Shown: one piece after another, positions 29,990-39,292 of the stretch
How positions within the stretch are numbered: position 1 is the stretch's first letter
Layout of the letters: the number at the start of each line of letters is the position of its first letter
DNA from: Azospirillum oryzae
GTDB lineage: Bacteria > Pseudomonadota > Alphaproteobacteria > Azospirillales > Azospirillaceae
Length of the DNA: 64,000 bases
Reading direction: 5' to 3'
Assembly: GCF_008364795.1 (NCBI RefSeq)
Contig: NZ_VTTM01000002.1
Coordinates: forward strand, 310,001-374,000
The notes under the pieces: model-generated
Seen by the model: the letters and a program-made list of their open reading frames with translations, nothing else
Database searches by the model: none
What the model was told of the DNA's origin: nothing
Translations under genes and position numbers: made by a program

Positions 29990-30934
29990 ATGACTCCGCT
30001 CCGTCTCGTCTTCATGGGCACGCCGGATTTCGCCGTGCCCAGCCTTGCCGCGCTGATCGAGGCGGGGCATCAGGTCGTCTGCGCCTACAGCCAGCCGCCG
30101 CGCCCGGCCGGCCGTGGCCAGCAGGTGCAGAAATCGCCCGTCCACCGCTTCGCCGAGGAGCACGGCATCCCCGTCCGCACGCCAAAGAGCCTGCGCAACG
30201 CCGAGGCCCAGGCGGAGTTCGCCGACCTTAAGGCCGACGCCGCGGTGGTCGCCGCCTACGGCCTGATCCTGCCGCAGCCGATCCTGGACGCGCCGCGGCT
30301 GGGTTGCGTCAACGTGCATGGCTCCCTGTTGCCGCGCTGGCGCGGGGCGGCGCCGATTCAGCGCTCCATCCTGGCCGGCGATGCCGAGACCGGGATCACC
30401 ATCATGCAGATGGACATCGGGCTCGATACCGGAGCCATGCTGTCGAAAGAGGCGGTGGCGATCACCCCCGCCACCACCGCCAGCAGCCTGCATGACGAGT
30501 TGGCTGCGCTCGGCGCCCGCATGATCGTTCCGGCGCTGGACGGTCTGGCCGCCGGGACGCTGGCCGCCGTGCCGCAGCCGGAAGAGGGCGTCACCTACGC
30601 CGCCAAGCTGACGCGCGAGGATGGCCGGCTCGACTGGACACAGCCCGCGGATTACGTCGAGCGGCAGGTCCGCGCGCTGACGCCGTGGCCGGGCTGCTGG
30701 TTCGATGCGGCCAATGGCGAGCGCATCAAGGTGCTGGCCGCCGAACCCGTGACCGGCACGGGCACGCCCGGCACACTGCTCGACGACCGGCTGACGGTCG
30801 CCTGCGCCGACGGCGCGGTGCGGTTGACCAAGGTGCAGCGGCCGGGCAAGGCGCCGGTGGACGGCGCGGCCTTCCTGCGCGGATTCGCGCTGGCGGTCGG
30901 GCAGCCGGTCTCCACCGAAACCGTTGCGGACTGA
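29990..30934 (+). CDS. fmt: Methionyl-tRNA formyltransferase
   Basis: Transfers a formyl group from 10-formyl-tetrahydrofolate to initiator Met-tRNA. The 314-residue protein has the N-terminal formyltransferase domain with [26 protein letters not shown], the catalytic N-H-D set in [18 protein letters not shown] and [11 protein letters not shown], and a C-terminal OB-like domain from about 205. ATG at 29990 is preferred to the adjacent TTG at 29987. Together with def upstream it forms a formylation/deformylation pair. Confidence 0.97.
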   Translation: MTPLRLVFMGTPDFAVPSLAALIEAGHQVVCAYSQPPRPAGRGQQVQKSPVHRFAEEHGIPVRTPKSLRNAEAQAEFADLKADAAVVAAYGLILPQPILDAPRLGCVNVHGSLLPRWRGAAPIQRSILAGDAETGITIMQMDIGLDTGAMLSKEAVAITPATTASSLHDELAALGARMIVPALDGLAAGTLAAVPQPEEGVTYAAKLTREDGRLDWTQPADYVERQVRALTPWPGCWFDAANGERIKVLAAEPVTGTGTPGTLLDDRLTVACADGAVRLTKVQRPGKAPVDGAAFLRGFALAVGQPVSTETVAD

Positions 30935-30939
30935 CCGCC

Positions 30940-31677
30940 GTGCAGCGCTGGAAACTGACCGTCGAGTATGACGGCCGTCCCTTCGTCGGCTGGCAGCGCC
31001 AGGACAACGGTCCCTCCATCCAGCAGAGCCTGGAGGAGGCGGTGCAGCGCCTGTCCGGCGAGGTGGTGCGGGTCCATGGCTCCGGCCGCACCGACGCCGG
31101 GGTGCATGCGCTGGGGCAGGTCTGCCATTTCGACCTGGAAAAGCCCTTCACTGGCCTCAAGCTGCGCGACGCCCTGAACTTCCACCTGAAGCCGGCCCCC
31201 ATCGCGGTGCTGGAGGTGGAGGCGGTGGGCGATGATTTCCACGCTCGGCTGACCTCGACCGGCCGCGCCTATGTCTACCGCATCGTCAACCGCCGGGCCC
31301 CTCTGGCGCTGGACTCCGGCCGGGCGTGGCACGTCACCCGCCCGCTGGATGCGGAGGCGATGCACGCGGCAGCGCAAGTGCTGGTCGGTCAGCATGACTT
31401 CACCAGTTTCCGCGCCGCGCTGTGTCAGGCCAAGTCGCCGGTGAAGACGCTCGACCGGCTGGATGTGGAGCGCCAGGGCGAGGAAATCCGCGTCCATGCC
31501 GCGGCACGTTCCTTCCTGCACCATCAGGTCCGCAACATGGTCGGCACGCTGGAACTGGTCGGCGCCGGCAAATGGACCCCCGACGACGTGCACCGCGCGC
31601 TGGAAGCCCGCGACCGTGCCAAGGCCGGGCCGACCTGCCCATCGGATGGGCTCTATTTCATGGCGGCGCGTTACTAA
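30940..31677 (+). CDS. truA: tRNA pseudouridine(38-40) synthase TruA
   Basis: Isomerises uridines 38-40 in the anticodon arm of many tRNAs. The 245-residue protein shows [14 protein letters not shown], the catalytic aspartate in [28 protein letters not shown] and [13 protein letters not shown]. It starts with GTG at 30940, 5 bases after the fmt stop, so is very probably co-transcribed with def and fmt. No terminator with a T-tract is obvious afterwards. Confidence 0.96.
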   Translation: MQRWKLTVEYDGRPFVGWQRQDNGPSIQQSLEEAVQRLSGEVVRVHGSGRTDAGVHALGQVCHFDLEKPFTGLKLRDALNFHLKPAPIAVLEVEAVGDDFHARLTSTGRAYVYRIVNRRAPLALDSGRAWHVTRPLDAEAMHAAAQVLVGQHDFTSFRAALCQAKSPVKTLDRLDVERQGEEIRVHAAARSFLHHQVRNMVGTLELVGAGKWTPDDVHRALEARDRAKAGPTCPSDGLYFMAARY

Positions 31678-32071
31678 AGACATAGTGAAGACGGCATAGT
31701 TGCGCTGTTTTTGAGAGACTGCCGAGCTTTCTGCAAAACTGTTCCCACTCAGCAGTGAATGTTGTATGTAGTTTTCTCAAGGCGCTTTAAGCTTGAGGTA
31801 AAGTCACTTGCTTTCCTTTTCTGACGGCAATCGGAAGGCGATTTTGTGTTTCCGAAAACTTTGCATCTCTGATTGCATATGATTTGCCAAGCTTACGGTG
31901 TCGGCAGGCAGATATAGCGGGAAGGTCTGCGTAAATGTCATTTTGCAACCGCCGTATCGGAAATCTACAATCCTTGATTGTCAAATCGGAGGTTTGCAAG
32001 TCCAGATTTTCGGGGGGAGGCGCCATGCAAAGCGCTGGCGCCGCCGATGACCGATTGCCGGTCTGGATTGG
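31678..32071. other. AT-rich intergenic region before the second hybrid kinase
   Basis: A 394-base stretch with clearly more A/T than its surroundings, especially 31700-32010. It contains short inverted pairs (CTCAAG...CTTGAG at about 31777-31798, TTGATTGTCAA near 31974). I could not find a well-spaced promoter or a credible coding frame. It probably holds the kinase promoter. Confidence 0.4.
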
Positions 32072-34741
32072 ATGATGCTATCGCCGCCAAGTGTGCGCCA
32101 TCCTCGGCCGTCACCGCGATCCCGCCGATTGCGGACTTGGCTCATCCTGCTGGTCACCGCCGTGGCCGTGCCGCTCGTCCTTTTTTCCGGTTTCCTGCTT
32201 GTCCGGAACGTGAAAGCCCAAGCCAGGGAAACCGAGCGGCTGGTCCGTGACCGGGCGCACCTGCTGGCCGAGGACGTGGACCGGGAAGTGGCGCGACTGA
32301 TCGCCGCAGCCGAAGTTCTTGCCACGTCCGATAGTCTGGCGGTGGGCGACCTTGCCACCTTCCACCGGCGCGCCGTCGAGGTGAGGGATCTTCTCGGCAC
32401 CAACGTGGTCCTGCGTAACCTGGCGAACCAGCAGATCGTCAACAGCCGCGTACCCTGGGGAACGCCCTTGCCCGTGAACACCGGATTCACGGCCGACCAG
32501 CGGGCGATTGCGACGCGGAAACCGCAGGTATCCGGCCTGATCATGGGAGGCGTAACGCGTGCGCCGCTGCTGATCGTCGTGGTGCCAGTGATCCGCGACG
32601 GCGATGTCCGCTTTCTGTTGAGCCTGACCATCACCCAGGAACGGCTCCAAACGATCGTTTCTCCCGAGCGCCTTCCCCGCGGCTGGCGGGCTGGGGTGAT
32701 CGACGAGGACGGAACCGTCATCGCCCGCTCACATCAGGCCGAACAGTTCGTTGGCAAATCGCTGTCCGCGGATCTGTGGGCCGGGATGCGCAAGTCGCCG
32801 GAGGGGATCCACCGCGCGGTCAATCTGGAGGGGGTGTCCGCTTTTCAGGCCTACAGCCGCTCCGAGACGGCCGGCTGGGTGGTTGCCACCAGCGTTCCCA
32901 AATCGCTGATGGCGGGGCCTGCGCGTGAGATGCTCCTGCTGTTCGTGGGTGGTGGGCTCGTCCTCATCCTGATCGGTATCACCGCCGCCATCGGACTGGG
33001 GCGCCGCCTGATGCGCCCGGTTGCGCAACTGGCACGGGCCGCGGAAGCACTGGGGGCGGGTCGTCTGCCGCCTGCCGACGCCGCCGGCATTCTGGAAATC
33101 GATGCGGTTGCCAATGCGATCCGGAATGCAGCCGGCCTGATCCAGCAGCGCGAAGCGGATTTGGCGGAAAGCGAGGCCCGGAATCGCGCGATGGTCCAGA
33201 CCGCGGCGGACGCCATGGTGGTCATCGACGACGCCGGCATCATCCAGTCGTTCAACCCGGCGGCAGAGCGCATCTTCGGCTATCACGCGGAGGAAGCAAT
33301 CGGGCGGACCGCCAGAATTCTGATGCCGGAACCGTGCCATTCCGCGGACGATGTCGACGTCGTGACCTGCCTGTCCATGGGTGACCGGCGGGGCAGCGGT
33401 GCCGGCCGAGACCTGATGGGGCGGCGCAAGGACGGCACGACATTCCCGATCGAACTGGCCATTGCCGACTGGACCTCCGGCCAGCGGCGCTATTTCAGCG
33501 GCATCATCCGCGACATCACCGAACGCAAATCTGCCGAGGACGCCCTGCGCGCATCAAAGGCCGAAGCGGATCGCGCCAATGTCGCCAAGTCGAAGTTCCT
33601 CGCCGCCGCCAGCCATGATCTGCGCCAGCCGGTCCAGGCCATGATGCTGTTCCAGAGCGCCTTGGAGGAGCGGCTCGCCGGACATCCGGCCTTCCGCCTG
33701 CTGAAGTCGCTGGGCGAGGCGATGGGAGGCTTGCGGATGCTGCTCGACAGCCTGCTCGACGTGTCCAAGCTTGATGCCGGACTGATCGTCCCGACGCCGG
33801 TGGATATGCCGGTCGGGCCGCTCCTGGAGCGGCTTGGCGCCGAATACCATGCCCAGGCCGTGGCCAAGGATCTGCGCTTGCGGGTCGTCCCCAGCGGCGC
33901 GACCATCCGCAGCGACCCGGCCTTGCTGGAGCGCATCCTGCGCAACCTCATCGAGAACGCGTTGCGCTATACCGAACGGGGCGGTGTGCTGATCGGATGT
34001 CGGCGGAAGGGTGGCAACCTGCATATCGACGTGATCGATACCGGCATCGGCATCCAACCCGACAAGCATGAGGAGATCTTCGAGGAGTTCTTCCAAGTCG
34101 GCAATCCGGAGCGCGACCGCAGCAAGGGCCTGGGGCTGGGATTGGCGGTGGTGCGACGCCTCGCCCGGTTGCTCGGTCACCGGATCGAACTCCGCTCCTT
34201 GCCGGGGCGCGGCTCGATGTTCCGCGTCGAGGTGCCGGTGGTGGTCCTGCGTTCGTCCGGCTCCGGCAAGCCGGACAATGTGCATCCCGTGAACGGGCAT
34301 CCAGTGAATGGGCATCCCAGCCTGATCCTGGTGATCGATGACGAGCCTCTGGTGCGCACGGGACTGCAGGCGATGCTGGAGAGCTGGGGCTACGGGGTGC
34401 TGACCGCCGGTTCCATCCAGGATGCCGTCCTACTTGTCGATAGCGGCAAATGGCCGGACGCCATCCTCGCCGATTACCGGCTGCGGGGCGGCGAAACCGG
34501 CCTGAATGCGATCAAGGCAGTGTGCGAACGCCTGAATGTGCCGGTGCCCGCAACGGTCATCACCGGCGATACCGCGCCTGAACGCCTGGTCGAGGTGCGG
34601 GCAGGCGGGTACGCGCTGCTCCACAAGCCGGTCGCGGCCAACGATCTGCGAAACGCCGTCGTGGAGATGTTGTCCGTCGCGGAGAGTGACACCCGTCTGT
34701 GCGCCGAAGGGGATCATGCGGCCCCTGGCGGCTCTTGTTGA
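32072..34741 (+). CDS. Hybrid sensor histidine kinase (Cache-HAMP-PAS-HisKA-HATPase-REC)
   Basis: An 889-residue membrane sensor kinase. Order: TM about 22-44, periplasmic Cache-type sensor about 50-285, TM about 288-308, HAMP, PAS about 365-490 (MVVIDDAGIIQSFNPAAERIFGY), HisKA with H515 in the unusual box SHDLRQPVQAMMLF, HATPase with NLIENALRYTERGG and GLGLGLAVVRRL, and a C-terminal receiver with D801 in ILADYRLRGGETG. The HDLRQP type of kinase often carries its own receiver, as here. A short HPVNG repeat (two copies, then HPS) links ATPase and receiver. No partner regulator adjoins; its 3' end overlaps the convergent LysR gene by 28 bases. Confidence 0.93.
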   Translation: MMLSPPSVRHPRPSPRSRRLRTWLILLVTAVAVPLVLFSGFLLVRNVKAQARETERLVRDRAHLLAEDVDREVARLIAAAEVLATSDSLAVGDLATFHRRAVEVRDLLGTNVVLRNLANQQIVNSRVPWGTPLPVNTGFTADQRAIATRKPQVSGLIMGGVTRAPLLIVVVPVIRDGDVRFLLSLTITQERLQTIVSPERLPRGWRAGVIDEDGTVIARSHQAEQFVGKSLSADLWAGMRKSPEGIHRAVNLEGVSAFQAYSRSETAGWVVATSVPKSLMAGPAREMLLLFVGGGLVLILIGITAAIGLGRRLMRPVAQLARAAEALGAGRLPPADAAGILEIDAVANAIRNAAGLIQQREADLAESEARNRAMVQTAADAMVVIDDAGIIQSFNPAAERIFGYHAEEAIGRTARILMPEPCHSADDVDVVTCLSMGDRRGSGAGRDLMGRRKDGTTFPIELAIADWTSGQRRYFSGIIRDITERKSAEDALRASKAEADRANVAKSKFLAAASHDLRQPVQAMMLFQSALEERLAGHPAFRLLKSLGEAMGGLRMLLDSLLDVSKLDAGLIVPTPVDMPVGPLLERLGAEYHAQAVAKDLRLRVVPSGATIRSDPALLERILRNLIENALRYTERGGVLIGCRRKGGNLHIDVIDTGIGIQPDKHEEIFEEFFQVGNPERDRSKGLGLGLAVVRRLARLLGHRIELRSLPGRGSMFRVEVPVVVLRSSGSGKPDNVHPVNGHPVNGHPSLILVIDDEPLVRTGLQAMLESWGYGVLTAGSIQDAVLLVDSGKWPDAILADYRLRGGETGLNAIKAVCERLNVPVPATVITGDTAPERLVEVRAGGYALLHKPVAANDLRNAVVEMLSVAESDTRLCAEGDHAAPGGSC

Positions 34742-35619
34742 TGGTCGGTGCGGCCCGCCAACCGTTCCTTCTCGGCGGTGAACACCGCCACCAGATGCTC
34801 GATCACCGCCCGCACCCGCGGCACTTCGCGGCGGTCGCGGTGGACCAGCAGCCACGCCTCGCGAGTCAATGGTGGACCGGGGAGGGCAAGACGTTCCAAT
34901 CCTGGCACGCCGTCCGCCAGCATGCAGGGCAGGAAGGCGATGCCGAAGCCGGCGACCGCCGCCGCAAGCTGGCCCTGCACGCTGTTGGAACGGAAGGCGA
35001 CGCGCCGGCCGCCGCCATGGCGGTCCAGCCACAAGGCCTCCGGCAGGTCCGCCATCGACTCGTCGTAGGCGATCAGCGTGTCGGGCGCGTCCGGCGCCGC
35101 GTACAGCCCATAGCCCAGCGTCGCCAGCCGCCGTCCGACCAGATCGCCGCGTTGCGGCCGGGCCAGCCGGATCGCCAGATCGGCCTCCCGCCGGGCGAGG
35201 CTGAGGGTGCGGTTGTCGACCACGATCTCCAGATCGAGCGCCGGATTGGCCGACCGCAGCGGTCCCAGCCGGGGGATCAGGAAGACGTCGGCCAGCGCCT
35301 GGGTCATCGTCAGCCGCACGGTGCCGGTCAACCCGGCGGCGTCGCCCTCGCGGCGGCGGATCGCCTGCGCCCGCTCGTCCATCGCCTCGGCGAGGGCGCG
35401 GACGCTCTCGCCCTCCGCAGTCAGGACATAGCCGTCGGGGCGGCGCTCCATCAGGCTGCGGCCGAGCGTCGTCTCCAGCGCGGCCAGCCGGCGGCCGACC
35501 GTGGCGTGGCTCAGCCGCAGGCCGCGTGCCGCCGCCGACAGGCTGCCGGCGCGGGCCAGTTCCAGGAAGACGCGCAGATCGTCCCAGTCGAGCGGGCTTG
35601 TGAATTTTTGAACAGTCAT
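34714..35619 (-). CDS. LysR family transcriptional regulator
   Basis: A 301-residue regulator with an N-terminal winged helix (WDDLRVFLELARAGSLSAAA, LSHATVGRRLAALE) and a C-terminal effector-binding domain from about residue 95. It is divergent from the cysteine hydrolase at 35706 with 86 bases between starts, the usual arrangement for a LysR protein and its target, so it probably controls that gene (inference). The tail overlaps the 3' end of the second hybrid kinase. The basic, histidine-rich C-terminus is a minor oddity. Confidence 0.92.
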   Translation of the reverse strand: MTVQKFTSPLDWDDLRVFLELARAGSLSAAARGLRLSHATVGRRLAALETTLGRSLMERRPDGYVLTAEGESVRALAEAMDERAQAIRRREGDAAGLTGTVRLTMTQALADVFLIPRLGPLRSANPALDLEIVVDNRTLSLARREADLAIRLARPQRGDLVGRRLATLGYGLYAAPDAPDTLIAYDESMADLPEALWLDRHGGGRRVAFRSNSVQGQLAAAVAGFGIAFLPCMLADGVPGLERLALPGPPLTREAWLLVHRDRREVPRVRAVIEHLVAVFTAEKERLAGRTDHQQEPPGAA

Positions 35620-35705
35620 CGTGCAAGGATAGCGGATAGCCGCGCATCGGTGAACGGGGCAGCATGGCCCCCATCAACGCTCAAACGAATGCGGAGCATC
35701 TCCCG

Positions 35706-36311
35706 ATGACGACTCTTCCCGCCCGGACCCTGCGCCAGATCGTCGGCGCGCCGAGCACTCCCGCCCCGCTCGACAAGGCGGTTCTGGTGCTGATCGATCT
35801 GCAGCGCGAATACACCGACGGCGCCCTGCGGCTGTCCGGCGTCGATGCGGCGGTGGAGCAGGCGGCGGAGTTGCTGGGCCTTGCCCGCGCCAATGGCGTG
35901 CCGGTGATCCACATCGTCCATCACACTGCGGCGGGCGCGCCGGTGTTCGACCCGACCGGGCCGATGGCGGAGATCGTCCTGGCGGTCGCCCCGCGCGAGG
36001 ACGAACCGGTGATCGTCAAGAAGCTCGCCAACGCCTTCGCCGGGACGGATCTGCAGACGGTGGCGCGCGATACCGGACGGACGGAGATGATCGTCGCCGG
36101 CTTCATGACCCACAACTGCGTCAGCAGCACCGCGCGGTCGGCGGTGGATCATGGCTGGCGGGTGACGGTCGTGGCGTCAGCCACCGCCACCCGCGACCTG
36201 CCGGACGGCAAGGGCGGCATGGTGCCGGCGGCCGACATCCAGCGCGGCGTGCTGACCGGGCTGTCCGACAGCCTCGCCACCGTGGTCGAGGACGCGCGGG
36301 CCTGGGGATGA
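35706..36311 (+). CDS. Isochorismatase-like cysteine hydrolase
   Basis: A 201-residue hydrolase of the isochorismatase/nicotinamidase superfamily. The catalytic triad can be read as D in LVLIDLQREYTDG, K in VIVKKLANAFAGT and C in GFMTHNCVSSTARSA. A GGAG ribosome site supports ATG at 35706 over the ATG at 35664. Substrate unknown; nicotinamidase metal ligands are not evident, so an amide or isochorismate-like substrate is equally possible. Divergent LysR partner upstream and a terminator hairpin downstream at 36319-36339. Confidence 0.9.
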   Translation: MTTLPARTLRQIVGAPSTPAPLDKAVLVLIDLQREYTDGALRLSGVDAAVEQAAELLGLARANGVPVIHIVHHTAAGAPVFDPTGPMAEIVLAVAPREDEPVIVKKLANAFAGTDLQTVARDTGRTEMIVAGFMTHNCVSSTARSAVDHGWRVTVVASATATRDLPDGKGGMVPAADIQRGVLTGLSDSLATVVEDARAWG

Positions 36312-36318
36312 GACGGGA

Positions 36319-36339
36319 GGGGGCGCGGTCGGCGCCCCC
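36319..36339. terminator. Hairpin between convergent hydrolase and binding-protein genes
   Basis: GGGGGCGC (36319-36326) pairs perfectly with GCGCCCCC (36332-36339) around a 5-base loop in the 37-base gap between convergent stops. No T-tract on the plus strand; a bidirectional role is inferred from position. Confidence 0.65.
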
Positions 36340-36348
36340 GCCGCATTC

Positions 36349-37959
36349 TTACTTCTTCTCGGCCTTCCAGTAGTAGTTGGTGTCGAAGCTCGGCCCCCAG
36401 ACGAGGCCGGTGACGTCCTTGCGCTCCGCCACCATCTCGGTCTGCTGGAACATGATGACGAAGGGCGAATCGGCCAGGACCGAGCGCTGCAGCTCCTCGT
36501 ACATCTTGGCGCGCTTGGCGCTGTCGCGTTCCTCGACCGCGGCGGCGGTCTTCTTGGTCAGCTCCGGAATGTCCCAGGCGTTGCGCCAGGCCAGCGGCTT
36601 GGACTTGGCGTCGTCGCTGTTGTCGGGGTTGGAGGCGAAGGTATCGGCGTTGGAGTTCGGATCCTGGTAATCCGCGCCCCACTGCTGGATCATCAGTTCA
36701 TGGTTGCGGGCGCGGAACTTGGTCAGCACCTGCTTGCCGTCGCCGGGGATGATCTCGATCTTCACGCCGGCCTTGGCGGCACTGGCCTGGATCGCCTGGG
36801 CCATGTCCTGGGTCGGGTTGGTGTTGCGCACGTCCATGCTGACGGTGAAGCCGTCGGGATAGCCGGCCTTCGCCAGCAGCTCCTTCGCTTTGGCCGGATC
36901 GTACTTGTAGGGGTTGTCGTTGACGGCGCCCAGGAAGCCCTTGGGCAGGAAGGCCTGATGGACGGCGCCGATGCCGTTCATGATGGAGCCGGCCATGCCG
37001 TCGTAATCGACCAGATACTTGAAGGCCTCGCGCACCTCGGGCTTGGCCAGGGCGGGGACCTTCTGGTTCAGGCTGAGATACCACAGCGTGCCCTTCGGCG
37101 CCTGGACCAGACGGATGGCATCGCTGGACTTCAGCGGTTCGAACTGCTCCGGCTTCAGGTTGCGCGCGACGTCGACGTCGCCCTTCTCCAGCAGCAGGCG
37201 CTGGGTCGCCGGTTCCGCGATGTGACGGATCAGCACGCGCTTCAGCTTCGGCGCGCCGCGCCAGTATTTCGTGTTGGCGTCGAAGGTCAGCAGTTCGCTC
37301 GGCTTCCACTGCTTCAGGATGAAGGGGCCGGAGCCGGCGGAGTTGGTCTTCAGCCAGCCGGCACCGAAATCGCCGTCCTTTTCCTTGCTCTTCACCAGCT
37401 TGGAATCGACGACCGACGCGACGTCGGCGGTCAGGCAGTAGAGCACGAAGGTCGGGGCATAGGCCTTGTCGGTGGTGAAGACCAGCGTCTTCGGATCGGT
37501 GGCGCGCACCATCTGGTCGACATTGTCCGGGGTCAGGCCGAACTGGGTCAGGATGAAGGCCGGACCCTTGTTCATCTTCACCGCGCGGGCGAAGGACCAC
37601 GCCACGTCGTTGGCGGTCAGCGGGTTGCCGGAATGGAAATTGATGCCGTCGCGGATCTTGAAGGTGAAGGTCTTGCCGTCGGGCGACACGGTCCAGCTTT
37701 CGGCGACCTCGCCCTCGATCTTGCTGACGTCGTTGACGTCGAAATGGATCAGGCGGTCATAGACCTGGGCGCTGTATTCCGCGCCCGACAGCTCGAAGAT
37801 CTCACCGGGGTCGAGGCTGACGATGTCGTCGAACTGCCACGCCATCACCAGCGAGTCCTTGGGCGTGGCGGCGATGGCCGGGGCGGCGAGGCTGACGAGG
37901 GCGAGAGCGGCGGCGCCGAGAACGGTCTGGGCAATAAGGCCGCGCTTGAAGCTGGTCAT
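36349..37959 (-). CDS. ABC transporter substrate-binding protein, oligopeptide/dipeptide family
   Basis: A 536-residue periplasmic binding protein of the SBP_bac_5 family. The signal peptide (FKRGLIAQTVLGAAALALVSLAAPAIAA) is followed by VSLDPGEIFELSGAEYSAQVYDRLIHFD, VSPDGKTFTFKIRDGINFHSG and NPLTANDVAWSFARAVKM, all family hallmarks. The ATG at 37959 follows AGGGAG; a longer frame to 37992 is unlikely. No permease or ATPase genes accompany it, so it must use a transporter encoded elsewhere. Ligand may be a peptide, nickel or another solute. Confidence 0.92.
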   Translation of the reverse strand: MTSFKRGLIAQTVLGAAALALVSLAAPAIAATPKDSLVMAWQFDDIVSLDPGEIFELSGAEYSAQVYDRLIHFDVNDVSKIEGEVAESWTVSPDGKTFTFKIRDGINFHSGNPLTANDVAWSFARAVKMNKGPAFILTQFGLTPDNVDQMVRATDPKTLVFTTDKAYAPTFVLYCLTADVASVVDSKLVKSKEKDGDFGAGWLKTNSAGSGPFILKQWKPSELLTFDANTKYWRGAPKLKRVLIRHIAEPATQRLLLEKGDVDVARNLKPEQFEPLKSSDAIRLVQAPKGTLWYLSLNQKVPALAKPEVREAFKYLVDYDGMAGSIMNGIGAVHQAFLPKGFLGAVNDNPYKYDPAKAKELLAKAGYPDGFTVSMDVRNTNPTQDMAQAIQASAAKAGVKIEIIPGDGKQVLTKFRARNHELMIQQWGADYQDPNSNADTFASNPDNSDDAKSKPLAWRNAWDIPELTKKTAAAVEERDSAKRAKMYEELQRSVLADSPFVIMFQQTEMVAERKDVTGLVWGPSFDTNYYWKAEKK

Positions 37960-38186
37960 CCGTGAAGTCTCCCTGGAGGCCCGTTCGGGCACTGTTGAAG
38001 AGTGAATCTTCCTGCTGCCTTCCCCGGTATGTCAACCCGGCAGGTTGGCCGGTTCCGCCCCGCCTGTTTCCAGCCCGCCGTTTCCAGCCGGGACGGGTTG
38101 CAATTCGTGGGGAAAGCGCCTAGCTCCTATCGCCCCCCGGCACCATTCTTGTATTCGCGGACATTCGGCAGAAGGAAACCACCGTC

Positions 38187-39206
38187 ATGGGCTATACCGT
38201 CGCGGTCATCGGCGCCACCGGCAATGTCGGGCGCGAGATCCTGCAAACGCTGGCCGAGCGGAAGTTCCCGGCCGACAAGGTCATCGCGCTCGCCTCCGAA
38301 AAGTCGATCGGGCAGGAGGTGTCCTATGGCGAGGACGACATCCTCAAGGTCCAGGACCTCAACAAGTTCGACTTCCATGGCGTGGACATCGTGCTGTCGT
38401 CGCCCGGCGCCAAGGTGTCGGCGATCCATGTGCCGCGCGCTGCCGCCGCCGGTGCCATGGTGATCGACAACACCTCGCACTTCCGGATGGACCCCGACGT
38501 GCCGCTGGTGGTGCCGGAGGTGAACCCGGAGGCGCTGGCCGGCTATCGCAAGCGCGGCATCATCGCCAACCCCAACTGCTCCACCATCCAGATGGTGGTG
38601 GCGCTGAAGCCGCTGCACGACCGCTACAAGATCCGCCGCGTCGTGGTATCGACCTACCAGTCGGTGTCGGGCGCCGGCAAGGAGGCGATGGACGAACTGT
38701 TCACCCAGACCCGCGCCATCTTCGTCAACGATCCCATCGCCAAGAGCGTCTTCCCCAAGCAGATCGCCTTCAACGTCATCCCCCAAATCGACGCCTTCAT
38801 GGAGGACGGTTCCACCAAGGAAGAGTGGAAGATGATGGTGGAGACCAAGAAGATCCTCGATCCCAAGATCAAGGTCGCCGCCACCTGCGTCCGCGTTCCC
38901 ACCTTCATCGGTCATGCCCTGTCGATCAACATCGAGACGGAGGAGCCGATCAGCGCGGAGGAGGCCCGCGTCGTGCTGCGCGCCGCTCCCGGCGTGTCGG
39001 TGGTCGACCAGCAGACCACCGACGGCTATGTCACGCCGGTCGAGGTCGCCGGCGACAATCCGGTCTTCGTCAGCCGCATCCGCGACGACTTCACGGTGGA
39101 GAACGGCCTGTCCTTCTGGTGCGTCGCCGACAACCTGCGCAAGGGCGCAGCGCTGAACGCCGTGCAGATCGCCGAGTTGCTGGTGCGGGATTACATGGTG
39201 GAGTGA
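38187..39206 (+). CDS. asd: Aspartate-semialdehyde dehydrogenase
   Basis: Reduces aspartyl phosphate to aspartate semialdehyde, the branch point to lysine/diaminopimelate, methionine and threonine. The 339-residue protein has the NADP-binding GATGNVGREIL, the catalytic cysteine in NPNCSTIQM, the STYQSVSGAGKEAMDEL segment and the catalytic histidine in IGHALSIN. ATG at 38187 follows a GAAGGAAA ribosome site. Flanked by unrelated genes, apparently monocistronic. Confidence 0.97.
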   Translation: MGYTVAVIGATGNVGREILQTLAERKFPADKVIALASEKSIGQEVSYGEDDILKVQDLNKFDFHGVDIVLSSPGAKVSAIHVPRAAAAGAMVIDNTSHFRMDPDVPLVVPEVNPEALAGYRKRGIIANPNCSTIQMVVALKPLHDRYKIRRVVVSTYQSVSGAGKEAMDELFTQTRAIFVNDPIAKSVFPKQIAFNVIPQIDAFMEDGSTKEEWKMMVETKKILDPKIKVAATCVRVPTFIGHALSINIETEEPISAEEARVVLRAAPGVSVVDQQTTDGYVTPVEVAGDNPVFVSRIRDDFTVENGLSFWCVADNLRKGAALNAVQIAELLVRDYMVE

Positions 39207-39292
39207 GGGGACGGGTGGGGGCAAACCGCGGACGCTTCCCACCCTTCCAAATTGTCGGTAGGCTGAACCATCCCACCTGACCGGGCGGTTCC

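Noticed and set aside
34291..34330. Short tandem repeat encoding HPVNG in the second kinase
   Set aside because: Only two full copies plus a partial one inside a linker; not a minisatellite or a regulatory repeat by itself.
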